This document shows positions 18,433-27,454 of a stretch of 64,000 bases of DNA, piece after piece. The notes beneath the pieces were generated by a model. It saw only the letters and a list, made by a program, of their open reading frames with translations. It was not told the DNA's origin and made no database searches. The stretch's first letter is position 1; each line of letters begins with the position of its first letter. Where the stretch lies: the NCBI RefSeq assembly GCF_021325795.1, contig NZ_JAHPZX010000008.1, positions 202,436 through 266,435 on the forward strand. Reading direction: 5' to 3'. Position numbers and translations under genes: made by a program. The stretch comes from Bordetella sp. LUAb4 (GTDB lineage Bacteria; Pseudomonadota; Gammaproteobacteria; Burkholderiales; Burkholderiaceae_B).

Positions 18433-19437
18433 TCAATCCGCGTGCAAATTCGCGCGGCGTACCACCTCACCCCAGCGCGTTTGTTCGCTGGCGATGAAAG
18501 CGGCGAATTCCTGTGGCCCGGCACCGGACGGCGTGCTGGAATCTTCTTCCAGGCGGCGGCGCACCGTGTCGGAACGCAAGGCGGCCAATGCGGCCTGATG
18601 CAGGCGCGCGACGGCCTGCGGCGGCGTGCCGGCCGGTGCCAGCAGGCCGAACCATTGCACGCTTTCGAACCCCGGATATCCCATCTCGGCCACCGTGGGC
18701 ACGTCCGGCACCGCGGCCAGGCGTTGCGCCGAGCCGACCGCCAGCAAATGGATCTTGCCGGTGCGCGCATGGGGCAACAGGCCGGGCAGGCCCGCGGCGG
18801 CCGCGTCGATATTGCCGGACAACAGATCCGTCAGTTGCGCGCCGGTACCCTTGTAAGGAACGTGCACCACATCGATATCGGCCGCCGTCTTCAACATCTC
18901 GAAGGCCAGATGGCCCGCGCTGCCATTGCCCGCCGACCCGTAGTTCAGCTTGCCCGGCGCCGCCTTGGCCTTGGCTACGAAGGCCGGCAGATCCTTGACG
19001 TGCAACTTCTCATTGACCGCGAACACCATCGGCAGCTTGGCCAGCAGGATGATGGGCGCGAAGTCCTTTCGCGGGTCGTAGGGCAGCTTGGACATCATGG
19101 CGGGATTCACCGCCAGCGTGCCGACATGGCCCAGCAGCAAGGTGTAGCCGTCGGGGGCGGCGCGCGCCGCTTCCTGCGTGGCGATGGTGCCCTGGCCGCC
19201 GCCCTTGTTTTCCACGACCACCTGCTTGCCCAGGTCGCGCGACATTTCCATGGCGATGGCACGGGCGATCACATCGGAGCTGCCGCCCGGGCCGTAGGGC
19301 ACCAACAGGCGCAGCGCGTGATCGGGCTGCCACGCGGCAGGGGCCGAAGCCGGGTTTGCGGAACGCTGTTGCGCGGCGGCAGGCAGCGCCGCCATGGCCA
19401 GCGAGAAAAGCAGCAGCAGGGGGCCGGTCTTGAACAT
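18433..19437 (-). CDS. Bug-family periplasmic solute receptor
   Basis: 334 residues from the ATG at 19437, which has AGGAG eight bases upstream; the longer frame to 19665 runs into the divergent LysR gene and is not used. Sec signal (LLLLFSLAMAALPAAAQ). The hallmarks are LRLLVPYGPGGSSDVIARAI, PDGYTLLLGH, VPYKGTGAQLTDLLSGN and VPDVPTVAEMG. First gene of the minus-strand operon and divergent from LysR, which probably controls it. Confidence 0.92.
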   Translation of the reverse strand: MFKTGPLLLLFSLAMAALPAAAQQRSANPASAPAAWQPDHALRLLVPYGPGGSSDVIARAIAMEMSRDLGKQVVVENKGGGQGTIATQEAARAAPDGYTLLLGHVGTLAVNPAMMSKLPYDPRKDFAPIILLAKLPMVFAVNEKLHVKDLPAFVAKAKAAPGKLNYGSAGNGSAGHLAFEMLKTAADIDVVHVPYKGTGAQLTDLLSGNIDAAAAGLPGLLPHARTGKIHLLAVGSAQRLAAVPDVPTVAEMGYPGFESVQWFGLLAPAGTPPQAVARLHQAALAALRSDTVRRRLEEDSSTPSGAGPQEFAAFIASEQTRWGEVVRRANLHAD

Positions 19438-19581
19438 CGGGGGGTCTCCTTTCCCTTTCTTATTGAAGGTATCGGCGACGGCAAACCACGCATGGCCTGC
19501 TGTCATCGTGCGGAAAAGATGATGCGGGCGCGCCCTTATCCAGTAAAGTGCAAATATTCGAACGATTATTGCGTGAAACAC

Positions 19582-20475
19582 ATGAAATTCGATCTGGCGG
19601 ATCTCCGGGGATTCCTCGCGGTCGCGGACCTGGGCAGTTTCCGCGCGGCCTCGCTTTCCCTGCATCTATCCCAATCCGCGCTATCGCGGCGCATCGACAA
19701 GCTGGAAGATGCCCTGGGCGTGGAGTTGTTCAGCCGGACCACACGCAAGGTCGAACTCACAGCCATCGGGCGCGGCTTCGTGCCGCGCGCCCGCAACGTG
19801 CTGAACGAGTTGGAGAATGCGCTGGTGGGCATCCAGGATGTGGCCGAGCGCATGTCGGGCCAGGTCACCATCGCCTGCGTGCCGTCGGCGGTCGCTTATT
19901 TCCTGCCGGCCGTCATGCGTGAATACCACCAGCAATATCCGCGCATTCGCATCCGAGTGATCGATGAATCTTCATCGGTCGTGCTGACCGCCGTCGCGCG
20001 CGGCGATGCGGACTTCGGCCTGACCTATATCGGCACCCAGGATGCCGACATCGACTTCCAGCCCTTGCTGGAAGAACCCTTCGTGGCGGCGGTGCACAAG
20101 GACCATCCGCTGGCCGGACGGCGCCAGGTGAGCTGGCAGGATCTGAGCGCTTATGAATACATCAGCCTGGCGCAGGGTAGCGGCAACCGCTTCCTGATCG
20201 ACCAGGCGCTGGCGCACAGCGAGATCAAGCCGAGGTGGGCTTGCGAGGTACAGCACGTACCCGCATTGGTCAGCATGGTCGAGGCGGGCCTGGGCGTGGG
20301 GGTGGTCCCGCGCCTGGCCATGCCGCCGGGACGCCATGAAGCGCTGGTCAGCCTGAAGCTGACCCAACCGGTGGTCAGCCGCAGCTTGGGCCTGATCCAG
20401 CGCCACGGCCGTGCGCTTAGCCCCGTGGCGCAGCTGTTGTTCGATATGGTGGTGAAACGGCCCGGCGGGATTTGA
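19582..20475 (+). CDS. LysR-family transcriptional regulator
   Basis: 297 residues. The N-terminal winged helix is LRGFLAVADLGSFRAASLSL followed by HLSQSALSRRIDKLEDALGV and LFSRTTRKVELTAIG; the C-terminal effector domain starts VTIACVPSAVAYFLPAVM. Normal length. The ATG at 19582 gives the canonical KFDLADLRGFL start; a GTG three codons earlier is possible. A very long frame upstream is the antisense of the Bug gene. It faces the Bug/dehydrogenase/Bug/MBL operon, a typical LysR arrangement, so it probably activates that operon in response to its substrate. Confidence 0.92.
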   Translation: MKFDLADLRGFLAVADLGSFRAASLSLHLSQSALSRRIDKLEDALGVELFSRTTRKVELTAIGRGFVPRARNVLNELENALVGIQDVAERMSGQVTIACVPSAVAYFLPAVMREYHQQYPRIRIRVIDESSSVVLTAVARGDADFGLTYIGTQDADIDFQPLLEEPFVAAVHKDHPLAGRRQVSWQDLSAYEYISLAQGSGNRFLIDQALAHSEIKPRWACEVQHVPALVSMVEAGLGVGVVPRLAMPPGRHEALVSLKLTQPVVSRSLGLIQRHGRALSPVAQLLFDMVVKRPGGI

Positions 20476-20496
20476 AGGCCGGCTAAAGATCAGACG

Positions 20497-20985
20497 TTAT
20501 TCGATGACTATCGTCGCCTGAAGATCGAGCCGGAAGCCGAACTCAGTGAAAAAGCCCTTTTTTACTTCGTTGTCGATCACCGCGAAAGCGCGATGCCTGC
20601 GGTTGCACGCGAAAGCCTTCTTATAGCGAAATCCGCTGAGATCAGCCTCGGAATCCTGAAGAAAACGAAGCGTTGACTTGAGCTGCTCGATAGCATCCTG
20701 CCGCCATCCGCTTCCTTGATTCTTCAGTTCAAGCATGTAGAGATGCTTTGCCGTAGTCAGCATCCCATCACATCGTCCCCGGCGCTCTTCCTCGTGATCC
20801 TTGATCACACACTTGTCAATTGCGGTAAAAGTGACAGCCTCCTGCCTGGGATTACTCACAGTTGCGCCCCACGGAGGGGGCGTAACAAGGGTGACGTATG
20901 CCACGCCCCCGTCTTCGTCATCACAAATTCCGAAACTCGTTTGCGTAAACGGCCCCTGCTGACAGGCTTGCTCAAAGAAGTTCAT
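20497..20985 (-). CDS. Small PD-(D/E)xK-like nuclease, partner of the AAA ATPase
   Basis: 162 residues, no named family recognised. The central block has RCDGML (Asp 73), a turn, then LYMLELKNQ (Glu 86, Lys 88), which matches the D-x(n)-ExK core of restriction-endonuclease-fold nucleases; the following region (AIEQLKSTLRFL) would be the conserved helix. The start overlaps the stop of the ATPase gene by ATGA, so the two are coupled. Codon use and base composition are less GC-rich than in the flanking metabolic genes, suggesting acquisition. The nuclease call rests on this motif only. Confidence 0.65.
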   Translation of the reverse strand: MNFFEQACQQGPFTQTSFGICDDEDGGVAYVTLVTPPPWGATVSNPRQEAVTFTAIDKCVIKDHEEERRGRCDGMLTTAKHLYMLELKNQGSGWRQDAIEQLKSTLRFLQDSEADLSGFRYKKAFACNRRHRAFAVIDNEVKKGFFTEFGFRLDLQATIVIE

Positions 20986-22250
20986 GCGGCAAGTTCCTGC
21001 TCGATATCCAGGAGACCGTCGAACAACTCATTGCCCCTCATGAGTTGCTCGTTGAGATAATTGCGATCGGAGGGAATGCCGTCAGTTGTCGGAAGTTTCT
21101 GGATAGACCCCGTCCGCTCATCAGACTGATAAATTGACACATCACCGCCGTCGATCAGCGCCTCAAGCGGAATGATTCGACGCAAGCGTTCAAGCAGAGC
21201 TTCTCCCCCTGTACGCCCGCCAATCTTGTGGCGCAGGTGATTACCTTCAATCGCAAGGCTCATGAAGTTGACGATGTAAGGGCTATGCGTCGTGAGCACC
21301 AAGCGATTCGCCGCACCCAAATTATTCAAAGCGAGCAGCTGCATCATCACAGCCCATTGTGACGCCGGGAACAGGTTCTGCTCGGGTTCCTCGATGACGT
21401 TCACGAACGCCGTCTTATTGAATCGTGCCGAAATCACGGACAAAGCGGCGCGCCTTTGCTCGGTCGTCAAGGATTCATTGGCATAAATTTCAGCAACGAG
21501 ATGCTTGAATCGCTCTACCTCCACCGCACTCATCGGCTCCGTCTGGTCGGTGGACGCGCGCTCGATATCAGAATGCACTTTATGTGCAAGATGGTGACTG
21601 ACTAAAAACAAGGGAACGGCGGATTGAAACCCGCTGGAGGCCTCGGTCAGTCGCAGCTTGTAGGTGTCATCGCGGATGTTCAGAGTGTCGTTGAGCTTGT
21701 CATATTCCAGCTCAGCACCGTTGATAGGAAGCTGCAAACCGCCGCGCAATGCCGCCTTGGCGTTATCAAACTCAGAAAGGAACTCCTTGAGCGCATCCGA
21801 CGAAAGCTTGAGTTCCTGGGGATTCCTGACGTAAGAAATAAAGTTCCTTTCCGCGGGAACATACATGATCTGGGGCAGATCATAGGTCTGACCTGCCACC
21901 CGTTCTTCGACGCTCAACTGCCCTTTGGAAAAAGTAATCGTGTAAGCGTCGCCTTCATATTCGATCATCGACGGCTTGGCGTCATCCGACGAAAGATAAT
22001 TCTCGAGTCTGTGGTATCGCAAGAACTGGCCTTGCAGTCGATTTTTGCGCTCGAACCACTTCTTTTCATAGTCGCCGCGTACGAGTGCTTTCTCGATCCA
22101 TGCGAAGGTCGCGAAGAGCTTGGCCAACGTGCTTTTGCCGGAACCTTGATTGCCAACGAAGATGGTCACTTTCGTGAAATCGATCCATCCGTCGTTATCC
22201 TCGCGCCCCTGATGAATAGGGCCGAAATTGCTGATACGCATTCTTGGCAT
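20982..22250 (-). CDS. AAA/ABC-type ATPase (AAA_15/OLD-like), probable defence gene
   Basis: 422 residues from the ATG at 22250, with GGAGGA six bases upstream; a GTG at 22280 is less likely. The N-terminus is MRISNFGPI, as in RecF/OLD-like ATPases. Walker A is GNQGSGKST (33-41), an ABC-like signature is TEASSGFQSAVPL, Walker B is FVNVIEEPEQNLFP and the switch is LTTHSPYIVN. No TOPRIM domain is attached. Family members act in phage defence and DNA repair. It is coupled to a small nuclease-like gene. Confidence 0.85.
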   Translation of the reverse strand: MPRMRISNFGPIHQGREDNDGWIDFTKVTIFVGNQGSGKSTLAKLFATFAWIEKALVRGDYEKKWFERKNRLQGQFLRYHRLENYLSSDDAKPSMIEYEGDAYTITFSKGQLSVEERVAGQTYDLPQIMYVPAERNFISYVRNPQELKLSSDALKEFLSEFDNAKAALRGGLQLPINGAELEYDKLNDTLNIRDDTYKLRLTEASSGFQSAVPLFLVSHHLAHKVHSDIERASTDQTEPMSAVEVERFKHLVAEIYANESLTTEQRRAALSVISARFNKTAFVNVIEEPEQNLFPASQWAVMMQLLALNNLGAANRLVLTTHSPYIVNFMSLAIEGNHLRHKIGGRTGGEALLERLRRIIPLEALIDGGDVSIYQSDERTGSIQKLPTTDGIPSDRNYLNEQLMRGNELFDGLLDIEQELAA

Positions 22251-22383
22251 TGAGTTCCTCCAATTGAGTCGGCTGCCCACCTTGACAGGTTGGCACAGCT
22301 GGTTATCAGGAACCCTTCACCCTACGTTCCTCCGCGGCATCCGGCTGCGGAAAGCATTTTACCCGTAGCAGATCCAGAAGCGC

Positions 22384-22662
22384 TTACGCCCGCCGCCGCT
22401 CGTGCATGATCAGCGCCAGGAATACCAGGCCGGCGGCCAGGCTGGTGCAGCCGCTGTAGCTGACCAGGCCCAACGCCCAGCCCTGCCGGCCGACGATGAC
22501 CCACAGGGCCAGCAGCAGGCCTGCCCAACCCAGGATACGCAGCAGGCGTGTGACACCGGGCGCCAGCGCGCGGCCGAACAGATCTTCCTGATGCCGGTCC
22601 ATCGCCAACGCCAGCGCCGCGAACGCAGCCAGGCTGATCAACAGCGTCAGGACATGGATCAT
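22384..22662 (-). CDS. DUF3325-type small inner-membrane protein
   Basis: 92 residues with about three hydrophobic segments (LTLLISLAAFAALALAM; ILGWAGLLLALWVIVG; LAAGLVFLALIM). It matches the DUF3325 type that accompanies PepSY membrane proteins in iron-uptake loci. Its start overlaps the PepSY stop by ATGA. Function unknown, presumably in ferric-siderophore reduction or handling at the inner membrane. Confidence 0.8.
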   Translation of the reverse strand: MIHVLTLLISLAAFAALALAMDRHQEDLFGRALAPGVTRLLRILGWAGLLLALWVIVGRQGWALGLVSYSGCTSLAAGLVFLALIMHERRRA

Positions 22663-24419
22663 GCGCCCTCCCGCGCAGCGGCGCCGGCGCTTGCCGCGTC
22701 AGAGCCGGAGACAGCGCCCGTGCTCGTCCCCGTGCCGGAGCCGGTGCCGGTGCCGGTGCCGACCGTATCTGCCCGCTCACCCACGCGCGGGCTTGCCTTG
22801 CGCGCCGGCTTCACACGCGGCTTGTGGCGTTGCGCCTTCAAGGCCAGCATGACGTGCAGCAGCGCCAGCGCCCACAGCATCAGGTCCACCCCTGCAAACA
22901 CCCAGTCGCCCACCGCCACGCTGTGCCAGAATGGCCGCGCCGTGGTCACGGCGTTGAGCACCGGCAACAGCGCCAATACCGCCGCGCCCACCCACAGCAA
23001 CTCTATCCAGGCACGCCGCGCGGGACGCGCCATGGCATACAGCAAGGTAGCGCCCCACACGCCGAAGAACACATTCACTTCGGCCGCGCCGCGCGCCGCC
23101 AGGTCCGTCGGCAGCAAGCGGTTGGCCCACAGATACGCCGCCATGGCGATGGACAGGCCGGCAATCGCCGCGATGTTCAAGCGCTCCACCAGCCGAAAGC
23201 CGAAATACGGCCGTTGCGGGTCGGGCAACTGCTGGCGCCGCTTGACCGTCCACATCACCAGACCCGTGCCGACCATGGCCGTGCCCGCCAGGCTGACGAT
23301 GAAGTACAGCCAGCGCAGTTGCAGATCGCTGAAGCGGCCAAGATGCAGCGCATACATGACCCCGCGCACTTCGGCGGCCGGGCCGACCTTATCCTGCACC
23401 TCGATGAGCTTGCCGCTGACGCCGTCGAACAGCAGGTACTGCGGGCTCATCGACACGCGCGCCCCATCGCCCGGCGTCACGGCGACACGGGCACTGCTGT
23501 CGCCGGGATTGGTGACCGTCACCCGGCCCACCTGATCCTTGCCCCAACGCGCCTGCGCCTCCCTGACCATCGCATCGACGGGCGCCAGCGGCGCCGCCAC
23601 GCCCGCTGCCTTGCCCGGCTGCAGAAACGCGTTGACCTGCATGGTCAATTCCTGGCGCTGCGCCGGCGACTTGTAGGCCGCTTGGTCGCCCCAGGGCATG
23701 TACAGGGCCATCAAGGTAACCAGCCCGGTATACGTGATCATCGCGTGAAACGGCAGGCCGAACACCGACAGCGCGTTATGCGCATCGAGCCAGGACCGCT
23801 GCCCCTTGCCCCAGCGGAAGGTGAAGAAGTCGACGAAGATCTTCTTGTGGGTGATCACGCCGCTGACGATGGCCACCAGCATGAACATGGCGCAGAAGCC
23901 CGCCAGCCAGCGGCCCCAGATCACCGGCATGTAATAGAACTGGAAATGGAAGCGGTAGAAGAACTCGCCCCCTAAGGTGTCGCGCGCCTTCACTTCCTCG
24001 CCGGTGGCGGGATTGAAATTCGCGCTGCCAAAGGTACGGCGTCCACCCGGGGCAGCTTGCGGCATGCGCCAGAAGGCCGATGCCGTATTGCTACGCTCCG
24101 TAGGCAGCGTCAGGCTCCACTGCGAGGTGCCCGCCGCGACCTCGCCCAGATGATCGGCCACTCTTTGCGCCACTTCACCGACATCCGTTTGCGCCTGATA
24201 CGCCACTTCGGGGCGCATCCAGTCCGACAGCTCTTCCTTGAAATAGCTGATGGTCCCAGTAAGGAACATCGCATACAACAACCAGCCGACCAGCAAGCCC
24301 GACCAGGTATGCAGGTCGGACATGGTCTGGCGGATGCCCCGCGGCTTGGGCTTGCCGGGCTTGCCGGATTTGCCGGGCTCGGCGGCCTTTGCAGCGGTCG
24401 ACTTCGCGGCCAACGTCAT
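22659..24419 (-). CDS. PepSY-associated transmembrane protein (iron-regulated membrane protein)
   Basis: 586 residues from the ATG at 24419. The N-terminus is basic (GKSGKPGKPKPRGIRQTM), followed by DLHTWSGLLVGWLLYAMFLT, typical of PepSY_TM proteins (a conserved His in the first helix). Further spans include FCAMFMLVAIVSGVITH, HNALSVFGLPFHAMI and YFIVSLAGTAMVGTGLVMW, with histidines suited to haem or iron reduction. The tail is a GTGTGTGSGTGTS-type repeat encoded by a CCGGTG microsatellite. It overlaps both the gene before and the gene after by ATGA. Probable reduction of imported ferric siderophores. Confidence 0.87.
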   Translation of the reverse strand: MTLAAKSTAAKAAEPGKSGKPGKPKPRGIRQTMSDLHTWSGLLVGWLLYAMFLTGTISYFKEELSDWMRPEVAYQAQTDVGEVAQRVADHLGEVAAGTSQWSLTLPTERSNTASAFWRMPQAAPGGRRTFGSANFNPATGEEVKARDTLGGEFFYRFHFQFYYMPVIWGRWLAGFCAMFMLVAIVSGVITHKKIFVDFFTFRWGKGQRSWLDAHNALSVFGLPFHAMITYTGLVTLMALYMPWGDQAAYKSPAQRQELTMQVNAFLQPGKAAGVAAPLAPVDAMVREAQARWGKDQVGRVTVTNPGDSSARVAVTPGDGARVSMSPQYLLFDGVSGKLIEVQDKVGPAAEVRGVMYALHLGRFSDLQLRWLYFIVSLAGTAMVGTGLVMWTVKRRQQLPDPQRPYFGFRLVERLNIAAIAGLSIAMAAYLWANRLLPTDLAARGAAEVNVFFGVWGATLLYAMARPARRAWIELLWVGAAVLALLPVLNAVTTARPFWHSVAVGDWVFAGVDLMLWALALLHVMLALKAQRHKPRVKPARKASPRVGERADTVGTGTGTGSGTGTSTGAVSGSDAASAGAAAREGA

Positions 24420-24706
24420 AAGCCCGCCCCTCCCCGCGTCACCAGGCTGGCGGCCAACAACAGCGGCGCCGCGACCACCAGCAGCCCCACCCATGCCCGC
24501 CACGCGCTACGCACCGCGAACACCCAGACCACCGCGCCGGCATACAGCGCGAAGCTGGCCAGTTGCCCGGTCAGCACCGCTTGCGGACGTGTCATGGGCA
24601 AGGCCAGCACCGCCACGCTGAATAGCGCGGCCAGGCCGTAGCCGCCGACGATGGCGGCCACGATGCGGGACAGCAAAGGGACAACAGCAGCAATCTTCAA
24701 AGACAT
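24416..24706 (-). CDS. DUF3649-type small inner-membrane protein
   Basis: 96 residues from the ATG at 24706, with three hydrophobic spans (IVAAIVGGYGLAALFSVAVL; LASFALYAGAVVWVFAV; WVGLLVVAAPLLLAASLV). It resembles the DUF3649 proteins found between TonB receptors and PepSY genes. It lies 35 bases after the receptor and overlaps the PepSY gene by ATGA, so it belongs to the receptor operon. Role unknown. Confidence 0.78.
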   Translation of the reverse strand: MSLKIAAVVPLLSRIVAAIVGGYGLAALFSVAVLALPMTRPQAVLTGQLASFALYAGAVVWVFAVRSAWRAWVGLLVVAAPLLLAASLVTRGGAGL

Positions 24707-24741
24707 CACAGGCCCGGCGGATCGCCCGCCGCGGCCCATCC

Positions 24742-27213
24742 TCAGAAATCAATCTGCGCCGACAACAACACCGTGCGCGGCGCGGCCACGGTGGCATAGG
24801 TGCCGCTGGTCAGCCAGTAGGTCTTGTTGAACAGGTTCTCGACCGTGGCACGCAACACGACATTCTTGCCCATCACGCGAGTGCGATAGCGCGCACCCAG
24901 GTCGTACCGGGTCCAGCTCGGCATCTTCAAGGTGTTGGCGGCGTTGAAATACAGCGATGAGGTGTAGATCATACGGCCGTTCAAGCTCAGCCCCTGCACG
25001 CCCGGCACGTCCCAGTCCAGCCCCAGATTATAGGTATGGTTGGGTACGCCGTTGGCGTCGTTGCCTTCGTTGACGCCACCAGCGGTCTTCTTCAGCGTGG
25101 CGTCGTAGAAAGTGCCGCTGGCCATGAAGCGCAGGCCTTCCATCAACTCGCCGTAACCCGACAGTTCAAAGCCGCGGTTGCGCTGCTCGCCGTCGAAGCT
25201 GTAGATATTTGTCGTGGGGTCGGTGATGGAGTTGGGACGCGTGATCTGAAACACCGACGCCGTCGTCGTGACGCTACCCCAGTCGACCTTCACGCCCGCT
25301 TCGTACTGCTTGGACTTGAACGGCGGAAATACCTCGCCGGCATTGACAGCGGTGGTCGGTGCGATACCGCCACGCGTCAGGCCCGACGTGTAATTGCCGT
25401 ACAGCGACACGTTCTGCCAAGGCTTGACCACCAGACCGGCCACGGGCGAAATGGCGTCTTCGTTGTAGTACGAGGTACGCGCACCGGTGGCGGTGGAGAA
25501 GTTGGTGAGCTGCACGCGTTGTTGGCGCAGGCCACCCGTCAACAGAATGCGATCGTCGAAAAAGGACAGCGTGTCGGTCAAGGCGATACTGGTCAGCACG
25601 GTGTCCGACGCCTTGCTGGGACGCTGGCGATCAGCGGTGATCGGAGCCAGGGGTTGCGGATCGTAGATATTGGACGCCCGCGTGCCGCCGGTCACATAGG
25701 CGGTCGACTGCTGTTGTTGCAGACGGGTGAAATCCAGCGACACCGTATGGCCGACCCCACCGGTGCGGAACTTGCCACGCATGCCCAGATCGGTCGACGT
25801 GGTGTTGCTGTTCGAATCGTAGTACGCGTTCAGGACGTTCTGGTTGCCCAACTGGTTGGCGGCACCCGACGGGAAGGTCTGGCTGGCTTCGCCGTAGCGG
25901 TAACCTACCGCGCCGTAAACCATCAGGTTGTCGGTGACGTCGTATTCCACGCGTGACGCGACGACCGAATCCTGCAGCTTCAGCTTGGTGCCGGGATACC
26001 AGTTGGCATGGCCCGACGGCGGCGACGGAATGTCGGTCACGGAAGACGCGAACCCCACCTGGGGACGGAAATTGTCGGTGTCCTCGTGCTGGGTGTAAGC
26101 GTCCAGCGACCAGCGCAGCTTGCGTCCCGCATAGTCCAGCCCCACCGCGCCCACGGTCGTCTGCTGATTACCGTTGTCGATGGCCGTGGCGCCGTCACGG
26201 TACTGGCCGTTGACGCGGATGCCCCATTCATTGTTGTCGCCGAAGCGGCGGCCGACGTCGACCTGCTGTCCCAAGGAGCCGGGGCTCTGGTAGGTCGTCG
26301 TCAAGCGGGTCAAAGGCTCTTCGCCCGCGCGCTTGGTGACGATGTTGATGTTGCCGCCCACGCTGCCGCTGGGACCCATGCCGTTCATCAGCGTGCCGGG
26401 ACCCTTGAGCACTTCCACGCGTTCCATGATGATGGCCGGCATGCGGCTGCCCGAAGCCAGGCCGTACAAGCCATTCAAGCCGACGTCGGTACTCGACACC
26501 GTGAAGCCGCGGATCTGGAAATCTTCGCCGAAGCCCGTGCTGGAGGTCAGCAGGCGCACCGACGATTCGTTCTGGACGACGTCGGCCAGCGTGCGGGCCT
26601 GCGCGTCGTCCAGCGCTTCGCGTGTGTAATTGGTGGTGCTGAACGGCGTATCCATGATGTCCGCCGTGCCCAGGATGCCCAGGCCGCCGCCTCGCGCAAC
26701 CTGGCCGCCCGCATAGGCTTCAGGCAGTGCGATGCCGCTGGCGGTGACGGCCACGGGCGCCAAGGTCGTGGTGGGACCCGCGCTGGTGGCCGGCGCCGGA
26801 CGCGTCAGCAGATAGCTGCCGTTGCCCTGGCGTTGCGCGTTGATGCCGGTGTTGGCCAGCAAGGCGTCCAGGCCGCCGTCGACCGTATAGCGGCCCTGCA
26901 GGCCGTTGCTCATCTGGCCAGCGGTGACCTCGGGCCGGAACGACAGCATGATGCCGGACTCGCGGCCGAAGCGGCCCAGCACATCTTCCAGCGTGCCGGC
27001 CGGGATGGCATAACCGCGCCCTTGCGTTTGTGCCTGTGCCTGTGCCTGTGCCTGTCCTTGTGCCTGCGCTTGCGCATTCGCGGCTGGCGTCGCCAACAGT
27101 ACGGCCGGTGCAGCCATGACCGTGCCACTGACGGCACGCTTGAGCGCGCGCGCTACCGCCGCGCGACGCAAACCTGTACTCGACTGACGCCGTGACGCCC
27201 GGAGCTGACCCAT
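24742..27213 (-). CDS. TonB-dependent ferric-siderophore receptor with STN signalling domain
   Basis: 823 residues, outer membrane. A long Arg-rich signal region ends near PAANAQAQ, then a Gln-Ala repeat, then a secretin/TonB N-terminal (STN) domain (about 66-115; AIPAGTLEDVLGRFGRESGI) that signals to FecR. The plug starts near residue 190 (MDTPFSTTNYTREALDDAQA) and contains RGFTVSSTDVGLNGLYG and RVEVLKGPGTLMNGMGPSG. The 22-strand barrel ends in the usual aromatic residue (VLLSAQIDF). It belongs with the FecR and ECF sigma genes upstream. The siderophore cannot be named. Confidence 0.93.
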   Translation of the reverse strand: MGQLRASRRQSSTGLRRAAVARALKRAVSGTVMAAPAVLLATPAANAQAQAQGQAQAQAQAQTQGRGYAIPAGTLEDVLGRFGRESGIMLSFRPEVTAGQMSNGLQGRYTVDGGLDALLANTGINAQRQGNGSYLLTRPAPATSAGPTTTLAPVAVTASGIALPEAYAGGQVARGGGLGILGTADIMDTPFSTTNYTREALDDAQARTLADVVQNESSVRLLTSSTGFGEDFQIRGFTVSSTDVGLNGLYGLASGSRMPAIIMERVEVLKGPGTLMNGMGPSGSVGGNINIVTKRAGEEPLTRLTTTYQSPGSLGQQVDVGRRFGDNNEWGIRVNGQYRDGATAIDNGNQQTTVGAVGLDYAGRKLRWSLDAYTQHEDTDNFRPQVGFASSVTDIPSPPSGHANWYPGTKLKLQDSVVASRVEYDVTDNLMVYGAVGYRYGEASQTFPSGAANQLGNQNVLNAYYDSNSNTTSTDLGMRGKFRTGGVGHTVSLDFTRLQQQQSTAYVTGGTRASNIYDPQPLAPITADRQRPSKASDTVLTSIALTDTLSFFDDRILLTGGLRQQRVQLTNFSTATGARTSYYNEDAISPVAGLVVKPWQNVSLYGNYTSGLTRGGIAPTTAVNAGEVFPPFKSKQYEAGVKVDWGSVTTTASVFQITRPNSITDPTTNIYSFDGEQRNRGFELSGYGELMEGLRFMASGTFYDATLKKTAGGVNEGNDANGVPNHTYNLGLDWDVPGVQGLSLNGRMIYTSSLYFNAANTLKMPSWTRYDLGARYRTRVMGKNVVLRATVENLFNKTYWLTSGTYATVAAPRTVLLSAQIDF
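27019..27080 (-). repeat. Hexanucleotide repeat encoding Gln-Ala run in the TonB receptor
   Basis: Repeats of the TGTGCC / TGCGCT type encode AQAQAQGQAQAQAQAQTQ between the signal peptide and the STN domain. The length can vary in steps of two residues without a frameshift. Probably a flexible spacer. Confidence 0.8.
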
Positions 27214-27247
27214 GATCCAACCTTTTTCTTGCGTGTAAATGGAAGAT

Positions 27248-27266
27248 GAAAAAATGCGTTCTCATC
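27248..27266 (-). promoter_or_regulatory. Weak Fur-box-like site before the TonB receptor
   Basis: An imperfect AT-rich dyad (minus-strand core TGAGAACGCATTTTTTCA) lies about 35-50 bases before the receptor start. By eye about half of the 19 Fur consensus positions match. It could alternatively be part of the ECF-sigma promoter. Confidence 0.3.
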
Positions 27267-27454
27267 TGCCATGACCCGCGAAAGCGAAAAAGGGATCAGA
27301 TAGGGACCGACTATTTTGTAACAGCGGGCTTGGCCACCTCGGTGCCGGCCGGCTCTGGCACACGCCCGGGCAGGTAAGCGGCTAGCGGCCTGCCTGGAAA
27401 CCTCGTCCCGGCGGCCTTGGGCGCGGTCGTTTAGCCTCGTCTGGGCCGCCCAGC

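Noticed and set aside
18347..18436. N-terminal extension of the dehydrogenase with HRVA/HRVAL repeats
   Set aside because: It is produced by the non-coding 15-bp repeat, lacks a ribosome site and is absent from family members; the start at 18331 gives the normal N-terminus.
18442..19581. Long plus-strand open frame upstream of, and fused to, the LysR gene
   Set aside because: It is the antisense of the Bug receptor at 18433-19437; the protein has no known features until the LysR start at 19582.
22719..22765. CCGGTG microsatellite in the PepSY gene as a possible regulatory repeat
   Set aside because: It lies inside a clear coding frame and encodes a GTGTG-type tail; in-frame low complexity is a sufficient explanation.
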